Of a stretch of DNA of 5,062 nt, positions 1-5,062 are shown one piece after another. Positions within the stretch are counted from its first letter, which is position 1; every line of letters begins with the position of its first letter. The stretch comes from an uncultured Ruminococcus sp. (GTDB taxonomy: Bacteria > Bacillota_A > Clostridia > Oscillospirales > Ruminococcaceae), in the NCBI GenBank assembly GCA_902782875.1, contig CACZPE010000294.1, forward strand, positions 1 through 5,062, read 5' to 3'. The notes beneath the pieces were generated by a model that saw nothing but the letters and a program-made list of their open reading frames with translations, was not told where the DNA came from and did no database searches. The position numbers and the translations under genes are program-made.

Positions 1-1493
1 CCTGCATAGCCTGCGCCCTCGCCGCAGGGGAAAAGCCCCTTTACGGTCAGGCTCTGCATATCCTCTCCGCGAAGTATCCTCACTGGGGAGGATGTCCTTG
101 TCTCGGGAGCGGTGAGTACTGCGCCGCCGTCGCCGAAGCATTTCATACGTCTTGAGAATATATCAAGTCCCGTCTTAAGGCTGTCTGATACGAACTGAGG
201 GAACAGTGCGTTCAGATCTGCCTCATTCACACCGGGAAGATATGTGGGCGTTACGGATGCGTTTGCGAGAGAGCCCTTCCCGTCAAGGAATGCCCTTACC
301 GTGCTCGCCGGAGCAAGGCCCTTGCCGAGCGTGAACGCACGTCTTTCTATATTTTCGGCAAATCTCACGCCGTCCATCACATCGCTGCCGAAATCATCGG
401 TGCCGACCGTGACTACCAGTGCGGAGTTTGCGTTCTTTCCGTCTCTTGCAAAGCGGCTCATGCCGTTTGTGACGATAGTGCCGTTTTCATTCTGAGAAGC
501 CACTACCTGTCCGCCGGGGCACATACAGAATGTGTATACCCCTCTGCCCTTGGTGTAGCTGAGCTGATATTCACCTACAGGGAGGATGCGGTCATAGTTC
601 TTTCCGTAGAGACTCTCATTCACGCTTTCCTGTGTGTGTTCTATGCGCGTGCCTACCGCGAATGCCTTCGCCTGCATCGCAACACTCCTGCCAAGCAGCA
701 TCTCAAAGGTGTCCCTTGCGCTGTGGCCTATGGCAAATATCGCCGCACAGACGGGAATTGTGCCGTCCTTTGTGTGAAGTGCCGTGAGGCGGCCGTCTGT
801 GGTATCTATACCGGTTACGGCGGTATTGAAGTGTATCTCCCCGCCAAGTGATATTATCCGGTTTCTTATATTCTTTACTATCTCTATCAGATTATCGGTG
901 CCGATATGCGGCTTTGCCTTTGTCATTATCTCTTCGGGTGCGCCGAATTCGGCAAAACGCTTTGATACATAGCGGCAGAGCGGATCCTTTATCCTTGTTG
1001 TGAGCTTGCCGTCAGAGAAAGTCCCTGCGCCGCCCTCGCCGAACTGAACATTTGAGCTTTCGTCGAGTGCTCCGCCTGACTGGTATATATCGACTGCTTT
1101 TGCCCTTGCGTCGGCATCTCCGCCTCTTTCAAGGACTATCGGGCGGTATCCTGCCTCTGCGAGTACCAGTGCCGCAAACATTCCCGCAGGGCCGAACCCT
1201 ACGACAGCTATGCGTCCGTCGGGCTTTTCAGAGCCCGTGATTACGGGTACGAACGGCTCATCGGTGACATATACGATATTGTTCTTTTCAGAGAGGCGTT
1301 TTTCTGATGACTTATCAAGCTCAAAGCATACAGAAACGTTGAGCTTTATGTCATTATGCTTTCTTGCGTCGAGAGATATCCTGTGTATGCCTGCTCTGTG
1401 TATATCCGCCCTGCCTATGCGTTTTGCCGCTGCACTGATGATATCATCATCGGTGCTCCCGACAGGAACGGTTATGTTCTGTACGATTATCAT
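1..1493 (-). CDS. COG2509-type FAD-dependent dehydrogenase, C-terminus cut by left edge
   Basis: A minus-strand frame open for 497 codons from the ATG at 1491-1493 to the window edge, translated by hand with no internal stop. It matches the uncharacterised NAD(P)/FAD-dependent dehydrogenases of COG2509. An N-terminal domain of about 90 residues (starting MIIVQNITVPVGSTDDDII) precedes the Rossmann motif VVGFGPAGMFAAL (97-109) and LERGG (121-125). Family signatures follow: SNVQFGEGGAGTFSDGKL (147-164), AIGHSARDTFEML (254-266), CMCPGGQVVASQNENG (323-338), NGMSRFARDG (343-352), PETRTSSPVRI (463-473) and GLFPCGEGAGYA (486-497). The last is the C-terminal FAD-binding strand, which normally continues GG-I, so I infer that only some 20-30 residues are missing. 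The true stop is outside the window. The substrate and physiological role of this family are unknown. It is the fifth gene of the operon and shares an ATGA overlap with the other flavoprotein. Isoleucine is coded by ATA in 25 of 34 cases. Confidence 0.92.
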   Translation of the reverse strand, partial: MIIVQNITVPVGSTDDDIISAAAKRIGRADIHRAGIHRISLDARKHNDIKLNVSVCFELDKSSEKRLSEKNNIVYVTDEPFVPVITGSEKPDGRIAVVGFGPAGMFAALVLAEAGYRPIVLERGGDADARAKAVDIYQSGGALDESSNVQFGEGGAGTFSDGKLTTRIKDPLCRYVSKRFAEFGAPEEIMTKAKPHIGTDNLIEIVKNIRNRIISLGGEIHFNTAVTGIDTTDGRLTALHTKDGTIPVCAAIFAIGHSARDTFEMLLGRSVAMQAKAFAVGTRIEHTQESVNESLYGKNYDRILPVGEYQLSYTKGRGVYTFCMCPGGQVVASQNENGTIVTNGMSRFARDGKNANSALVVTVGTDDFGSDVMDGVRFAENIERRAFTLGKGLAPASTVRAFLDGKGSLANASVTPTYLPGVNEADLNALFPQFVSDSLKTGLDIFSRRMKCFGDGGAVLTAPETRTSSPVRILRGEDMQSLTVKGLFPCGEGAGYA

Positions 1494-2710
1494 ACATTTT
1501 CTCCTGCGGCGTGGCCTGTTGAAAATGCTATCTGCAGATTGAAGCCGCCTGTGTATGCGTCAACGTCTATGACCTCTCCTGCGAAGAAAAGGCCGTTTAC
1601 CAGCTTTGACCGCATGGTCTTCGGGTCTATTTCCTTTATGCTCACGCCGCCGCTGGTGACTATGGCTTCATCTATCGGTCTGAAAGCGGTGACGGTCAGT
1701 GTCAGCTCCTTCATAACGGATACCAGCCTGTGACGCTCCTCGCGGGTAATGGCGTTGACCTTTTTGTCAAAGGGGATCTCCGACAGCTTTGCCACTATGG
1801 GTATAAGCTTTCTGGGGAGAAGCTTGTCGAGAGAATTTATAAAATCGCGGTTTGAGTATTCCTTCATATCCCTTATAAGCCGTTCGTCGAGCTTTTTCTC
1901 GTCGAGTGCGGGCTTAAGGTCTATGATAAGCGTGTGTTTCTTTTTTATATCCCTGATGTGCCCTGATGCTGAAAGTACAAGAGGCCCCGATACTCCGAAA
2001 TGAGTGAAAAGCATCTCGCCCTGCTCGGAATATACACATTTACCGTCTGTGAGAAGATCAAGACGCACATTTTTCAGTGAGAGCCCCATAGCATCCGTAC
2101 ACCATTTTTCGGCGCATACAAGCGGAACAAGGGACGGACGGGGAGGTACTACGGTGTGTCCGAGTGCTTTAGCAAATCTGTAGCCGTCTCCGTCAGAGCC
2201 GGTCTTCGGATATGAACATCCTCCGCAGGCTATTACGACAGAGGGTGCGGTATATGTACGGCCTGCGGTCACTCCAGTGACAGAGCCGTTCTCGGTAAGT
2301 ATATCTGTGACCTTTGCGTTGAGTACATCCACATTCCTGTCAGCAAGGGCGTGCTCCATGGCAGAGGTTATATCTCTTGCCCTGTCGCTTACGGGGAATA
2401 CCCTGTTGCCCCTCTCGGTCTTGAGCTTCACTCCGAGAGATTCAAACATCTCCATCACACTGTCTTTGTCAAAGGCGGAGTATGAAGAATACATAAATCT
2501 CGGATTGGTGGGGATATTTGCGAAGAATTCATCGCGTGTGCAGTCATTGGTAAGATTGCAGCGCCCCTTGCCTGTTATCGAGAGCTTTTTGCCGAGAGTA
2601 TCGTTTTTCTCGGCCAGAAGCACGGAAAGTCCTCTGTCTGCTGCGGTCAGAGCACACATCATGCCTGCAGGACCGCCGCCTATAACTATACAGTCAAAAT
2701 CAGTCTTCAT
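1490..2710 (-). CDS. BaiN/RdsA family (HI0933-like) NAD(P)/FAD-dependent oxidoreductase
   Basis: A 406-residue cytoplasmic flavoprotein, a normal length for the HI0933-like family (COG2081). Residues 7-16 hold the FAD-binding strand and loop CIVIGGGPAG, with an acidic residue E34 at the end of the second strand. Further family signatures are KLSITGKGRCNLTN (42-55), ACGGCSYPKTGSDGDGY (161-177), FTHFGVSGP (235-243), VTSGGVS (351-357), FAGEVIDVDAYTGG (376-389) and FNLQIAFSTGHAAG (390-403), so both halves of the FAD site are intact. BaiN of Clostridium scindens has been linked to bile-acid dehydroxylation, but most members of this family have no known substrate, and nothing here links this gene to bile acids. 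The start was placed at the ATG at 2708-2710 because of its Shine-Dalgarno site; starting at 2731 would give 413 residues. It overlaps the lipoprotein gene by 11 bp and the next flavoprotein gene by 4 bp, so it is translated within the same operon. Confidence 0.92.
   Translation of the reverse strand: MKTDFDCIVIGGGPAGMMCALTAADRGLSVLLAEKNDTLGKKLSITGKGRCNLTNDCTRDEFFANIPTNPRFMYSSYSAFDKDSVMEMFESLGVKLKTERGNRVFPVSDRARDITSAMEHALADRNVDVLNAKVTDILTENGSVTGVTAGRTYTAPSVVIACGGCSYPKTGSDGDGYRFAKALGHTVVPPRPSLVPLVCAEKWCTDAMGLSLKNVRLDLLTDGKCVYSEQGEMLFTHFGVSGPLVLSASGHIRDIKKKHTLIIDLKPALDEKKLDERLIRDMKEYSNRDFINSLDKLLPRKLIPIVAKLSEIPFDKKVNAITREERHRLVSVMKELTLTVTAFRPIDEAIVTSGGVSIKEIDPKTMRSKLVNGLFFAGEVIDVDAYTGGFNLQIAFSTGHAAGENV
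1501..1505 (-). promoter_or_regulatory. Ribosome binding site of the COG2509 flavoprotein gene, with ATGA stop-start overlap
   Basis: AGGAG lies 7 nt before the ATG at 1491-1493, inside the last codons of the BaiN-type gene. That ATG overlaps the upstream TGA (1490-1492) as ATGA, a classic translational-coupling arrangement. Another ATG four bases earlier (1495-1497) is in a different frame and leads only to a short peptide, so it is not the start. Confidence 0.85.
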
Positions 2711-3476
2711 ATATGTTCCTATCAAAAACATCCATGTATTCGCATCTGTCTATACGGTGCTCGGTACACATCTCGCCGAAGCCGAATCGGGCGTAGAAGG
2801 GAAGTATGTTCTCTCCTCCGAATACTCTGCCGTTTTCGTAGCTGAGATCGCCTATCCATGCGGGGTCTGCAAAATACCACTGACCGTCTGCACAGAATGC
2901 ATTCCATGCGTGATTGGCGGGAGCCTCGGTAAGCTCGTTTCTCTGCCATCCGCCGCTTGCAGAACCGCCCATTATGAACAGACAGTATATATCCTCTGCG
3001 GCGCAAAGGCACATAAAGAGATTTGCAAAGCCCGTACAGGTCGTCCTGCGGTCTCTCAGCACGGCTTCTGCTGTCATTACGGACAGTCCGCCGCTTTCAT
3101 CTGCTGAGTCAAAGTCATATGCTATGTTCGTGCCTGTCCACATTGCCAGAGCCTCTGCTTTTTCTAGTTCGGTCCCGCATCCTGCCGTGATCTCATCTGC
3201 AAGGGCGGCAAGCTCCGCTCTCACTGCATCGGCGTTCCCTGGATCATCCGTGAGATATGCTGTGCACAGTTCATCTCCGGGATGAGACGGATGAGCGAGC
3301 ATATACTCGTTTTTCTGCCATATCTCCTCAATGACGGGAAATGTCCCGTAGGGTGTGGAATACAGCTGTTCTGACGGAGGAGCCGCGAAAGTTTCCTCTT
3401 TTGCGCTGCAGGAGGAAAGCAGTAGGATAAGTACGGCTGCTTTTATATCAGGCCTCTTAATTCTGAGTTTCTTCAC
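2700..3476 (-). CDS. Transglutaminase-like domain lipoprotein
   Basis: A 258-residue putative surface lipoprotein. The N-terminus has a basic stretch (MKKLRIKRPDIK), a hydrophobic core (AAVLILLL) and a lipobox LSSC with the acylated Cys at residue 23, so it should be exported and lipid-anchored outside the membrane. A transglutaminase-like fold spans about residues 100-206. The candidate catalytic triad is complete: Cys147 in RRTTCTGFANLF, His189 in NHAWNAF and Asp204 in WYFADPAWIG. Bacterial members of this superfamily are mostly proteases, peptidases or of unknown activity, so true glutamine cross-linking should not be assumed. The substrate is unknown. Nine cysteines besides the lipidated one is a high count for an exported protein. 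The start is GTG at 3474-3476, 20 bp inside cdaR, with only a weak upstream GGCGAA and no good Shine-Dalgarno, which suggests translation coupled to cdaR. No later start would keep the signal peptide. The end overlaps the next gene by 11 bp. Confidence 0.88.
   Translation of the reverse strand: MKKLRIKRPDIKAAVLILLLSSCSAKEETFAAPPSEQLYSTPYGTFPVIEEIWQKNEYMLAHPSHPGDELCTAYLTDDPGNADAVRAELAALADEITAGCGTELEKAEALAMWTGTNIAYDFDSADESGGLSVMTAEAVLRDRRTTCTGFANLFMCLCAAEDIYCLFIMGGSASGGWQRNELTEAPANHAWNAFCADGQWYFADPAWIGDLSYENGRVFGGENILPFYARFGFGEMCTEHRIDRCEYMDVFDRNIYED
2716..2720 (-). promoter_or_regulatory. Ribosome binding site deciding the start of the BaiN-type flavoprotein gene
   Basis: AGGAA sits 5 nt before the ATG at 2708-2710 and lies within the last codons of the lipoprotein gene. 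An alternative in-frame ATG at 2729-2731 would add seven residues (MFLIGTY), but no Shine-Dalgarno sequence precedes it. The shorter start also places the nucleotide-binding strand (DFDCIVIGGGPAG) at the very N-terminus, as is usual for this family, so I choose 2710. Confidence 0.75.
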
Positions 3477-4866
3477 TTGTATTTTCGCCGTTGAGGTCGG
3501 AAAGGTCTGTCACCTTGGTCGCGGTTGCGTATATCTTCGGCAGTCCCTGACCTTCAGGGCCTATGAACCATACCTTGTTGTATTTTGAGGATATGATAAA
3601 ATCGACTGATACCCTGTGATCGCCCTCAAGATGATCAAAGTTGATCATATCTACCTGGGCGGTGACATCGTCGTTTGAAATCTCGGATATCTGTTCTTCA
3701 TCGCCGATAAGATAGATAGTGATACCTGATGCCACAGTCGAGATCTCAAAGTCAGCAGGACGGTTGACGAACTGTATATCCTTGCCTCTGATGGCTATGG
3801 GCTTCTTTGTTATATTCTTACTCGGCATTGTGACGGTGACCGTGTCAACATTGGAAAGGTTCTCAACATCCTCAGGCAGGAAGTCCTCTGTGCTGAATTC
3901 AAATACCTTGCCTACATCAGCCTCTCTCATATCTATAGTGCCTATATCGAGAGATTCGAGAGACTGCAGATTGGGATCAAATGATGCAAGCACGATCTCA
4001 TCCAGGGAGAATACCATCTGACTTCTGAAATAATCAAGATCGAGATTGGAGGGTGCGTTGATTATATTCACATTGAGGGGGAGTGTCTGCTTGAAGTATA
4101 CGGGTATATTCAGCTCAAAATCACTTTTGTCAAACGAGAGCTGCTTGTTTTCATTTGAGATGACCGTGTTGCCGTTGTAGAGAACAAGATCTGAAGATCT
4201 GCCCTCGTAGCTTTTGGTAAGAGGCTGACCGAGAGTGAGCTTTACCTCAGCTTTTGTTATGGAGTTGACTACTTTTTCGGGGCCGGATACCCATATAGTC
4301 TTCGGATTTATATCCACATCGCCGGAGATATATCCTGTGGCCGTCCTGAGGTGATCTATCACGGGAGTTACCTCTATTTCCTTTGATACCATCTTGTCAA
4401 AGGTCACCTTTACAGAGGAGGGGTATATACTGGTGGTAGTCATTTCCTTGCCGTCAGCAGTTTTTATAATTAATATCAGATCATATGGTCTGGCAGATTT
4501 CACCTGGTCCAGATCCTTCGGGACGGCGACAAGATTTTCAGGCTTCAGACTTCCTATTTCGGTCCTGGCAGCTTTTAGATCGGCAGTGACGGTCGTGTCG
4601 GACATCTCCACGACATCAAGCCCGATCGCCTGTGCCTCGCTTCCGTCCATTTCTATCTTTATGGGTATACCATCGAATTTTCTGTCTATATCCGGGTATT
4701 GTGCCACCGAGATTGTAGCCCAGAGTATTATTCCGAGCAATATGGACAGTACTGTAAGGGCACGGTCAGAGGTCAGAAACGACTCTTCTGTCTGGGATAC
4801 CTTGTTTATTGCATTGTCCAGCTTTTTCTTTGCATTCTTTTTGTTTTCGGACTTATTATCGGACAT
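3457..4866 (-). CDS. cdaR: CdaR, YbbR-domain regulator of diadenylate cyclase CdaA
   Basis: A 469-residue protein. CdaR proteins bind CdaA at the membrane and modulate c-di-AMP synthesis. The first 35 residues are hydrophilic and lysine-rich (cytoplasmic), residues about 36-56 form a single membrane segment (LTVLSILLGIILWATISVAQ), and the rest is extracytoplasmic. That part can be read as four YbbR-like repeats, roughly 58-155, 160-255, 256-349 and 353-452. Repeat 2 shows the typical VTPVIDHLRTATGYISGDV followed by a P-x-x-I-W-V-SGP segment, and repeat 4 ends with KVWFIGPEGQGLP. A short acidic, polar tail (ENTSEETQN) follows. The N-terminal anchor plus four repeats is a usual size for the family. 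The ATG start has an AGGAG site 8 nt upstream. It follows cdaA by 17 nt, the standard order in Firmicutes. Its 3' end overlaps the next gene by 20 bp. Domain borders are judged by eye. Confidence 0.93.
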   Translation of the reverse strand: MSDNKSENKKNAKKKLDNAINKVSQTEESFLTSDRALTVLSILLGIILWATISVAQYPDIDRKFDGIPIKIEMDGSEAQAIGLDVVEMSDTTVTADLKAARTEIGSLKPENLVAVPKDLDQVKSARPYDLILIIKTADGKEMTTTSIYPSSVKVTFDKMVSKEIEVTPVIDHLRTATGYISGDVDINPKTIWVSGPEKVVNSITKAEVKLTLGQPLTKSYEGRSSDLVLYNGNTVISNENKQLSFDKSDFELNIPVYFKQTLPLNVNIINAPSNLDLDYFRSQMVFSLDEIVLASFDPNLQSLESLDIGTIDMREADVGKVFEFSTEDFLPEDVENLSNVDTVTVTMPSKNITKKPIAIRGKDIQFVNRPADFEISTVASGITIYLIGDEEQISEISNDDVTAQVDMINFDHLEGDHRVSVDFIISSKYNKVWFIGPEGQGLPKIYATATKVTDLSDLNGENTSEETQN

Positions 4867-4874
4867 TTAAGGTT

Positions 4875-4879
4875 CTCCT
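4875..4879 (-). promoter_or_regulatory. Ribosome binding site of cdaR, overlapping a run of three stop codons
   Basis: AGGAG lies 8 nt before the cdaR ATG (4864-4866). It fixes that start. The cdaA frame ends in three consecutive in-frame stops, TGA TGA TAG (4878-4886 on the minus strand), and the last of these shares TAG with the start of this Shine-Dalgarno sequence. The cdaA-cdaR gap is only 17 nt, so no separate promoter is expected and the two genes are almost certainly co-transcribed. Confidence 0.85.
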
Positions 4880-4883
4880 ATCA

Positions 4884-5062
4884 TCATGCCTTTTTTTCGT
4901 TCTTTTCGGCGTTTTTCGGTGATTTCTCGGGTATGAGACGGGCTTTGAGAGATTTCTTCAGATTGTCCTTTGAAAGACCTCTCTGCATGCTGCCGTTCTC
5001 AACTATGGATATTGTTCCTGTTTCTTCCGAAACTATGATTATTACCGCATCGGAGTTCTCGC
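4884..5062 (-). CDS. cdaA: Diadenylate cyclase CdaA, C-terminal end only (5' part beyond right edge)
   Basis: The last 58 codons of a minus-strand gene whose start lies outside the window. CdaA is the membrane-bound diadenylate cyclase that condenses two ATP into c-di-AMP, a messenger controlling potassium and osmolyte uptake and cell-wall homeostasis. Seen here is the end of the DAC catalytic domain: a hydrophobic strand followed by VSEETGTISIVENG (residues 10-23 of the visible part) and MQRGLS, which matches the conserved C-terminal segment of CdaA proteins. The catalytic DGA and RHR motifs and the three N-terminal membrane helices would be upstream and cannot be checked. After this comes a lysine/asparagine/glutamate-rich tail ending EKNEKKA, of the variable kind seen at CdaA C-termini. 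The reading frame ends at TGA (4884-4886). The identity rests mainly on the SEETG segment plus the following cdaR gene, which makes it firm despite the short piece. Confidence 0.9.
   Translation of the reverse strand, partial: ENSDAVIIIVSEETGTISIVENGSMQRGLSKDNLKKSLKARLIPEKSPKNAEKNEKKA

Noticed and set aside
1437..1448. 12-bp palindrome GATGATATCATC
   Set aside because: It comes from the Asp-Asp-Ile-Ile codons near the start of the COG2509 gene; a palindrome this short in coding sequence is expected by chance.
1052..1733. Overlapping plus-strand open frames opposite the two flavoprotein genes
   Set aside because: These low-complexity antisense readings lie over conserved FAD-binding coding sequence and have no start signals.
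2722..3012. Minus-strand open frame of 96 codons in another frame within the lipoprotein gene
   Set aside because: It is an Arg-rich out-of-frame reading of a gene with a clear lipobox and catalytic triad.
2277..3107. Long plus-strand open frame (276 codons) antisense to the lipoprotein and the BaiN-type gene
   Set aside because: It crosses the junction of two well-supported minus-strand genes, has no recognisable family motif and no Shine-Dalgarno site, and its length is explained by scarce TTA/CTA/TCA codons on the coding strand.
4187..4201. Short direct repeat AAGATCT-G-AAGATCT
   Set aside because: It has only two 7-bp copies inside cdaR coding sequence, and no array or mobile-element end is seen around it.
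4394..4870. Plus-strand open frame of 158 codons opposite the start of cdaR
   Set aside because: It is the exact antisense of the CdaR N-terminal region. The hydrophobic, Ser/Phe-rich composition (SSFFFAFFLFS) is the reverse reading of the lysine-rich CdaR tail.
4887..4920. T-rich stretch on the plus strand that resembles the end of a rightward terminator
   Set aside because: It encodes the lysine-rich CdaA tail on the minus strand, has no GC-rich stem before it, and there is no rightward gene to terminate.

Overview
The window is part of one leftward (minus-strand) operon. It holds five protein-coding genes packed end to end with no promoter, terminator, RNA gene or mobile element between them. 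In transcription order, right to left, they are: the 3' end of cdaA (diadenylate cyclase), cdaR (its membrane-anchored YbbR-domain regulator), a transglutaminase-like lipoprotein, a BaiN/RdsA (HI0933-like) flavoprotein, and a second flavoprotein of the COG2509 FAD-dependent dehydrogenase type that runs off the left edge. Open frames on the plus strand are antisense shadows.

The gene content points to a Gram-positive Firmicute, most likely an anaerobic Clostridia member of the Ruminococcus/Oscillospiraceae kind. The grounds are a cdaA-cdaR pair (the c-di-AMP module typical of Firmicutes), a BaiN-type flavoprotein, purine-rich Shine-Dalgarno sites of AGGAG type, and strong use of ATA for isoleucine (25 of 34 Ile codons in the leftmost gene, counted by hand) together with frequent AGA/AGG arginine codons. 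The assignment to genus level is inference.

Layout: 4884-5062 is the last 58 codons of cdaA. After a 17-nt gap, cdaR occupies 3457-4866 (one membrane segment, then four extracytoplasmic YbbR-like repeats). The transglutaminase-like lipoprotein (2700-3476) starts at a GTG inside the end of cdaR. The BaiN-type flavoprotein (1490-2710) starts inside the end of the lipoprotein gene and is followed, through an ATGA overlap, by the COG2509 flavoprotein (1-1493, truncated at its C-terminus). No stretch of 300 bases lacks a gene.

How they may work together: CdaA makes c-di-AMP at the membrane and CdaR controls it. In many Firmicutes the next gene is glmM (amino-sugar synthesis for peptidoglycan), which is absent here. 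Its place is taken by a surface lipoprotein and two cytoplasmic flavoproteins. The tight overlaps imply co-expression, but a shared biochemical pathway is not shown by the sequence. The most notable point is the insertion of an intact, Cys-rich transglutaminase-like lipoprotein directly behind cdaR. I see no clear evidence of a wholly new system.
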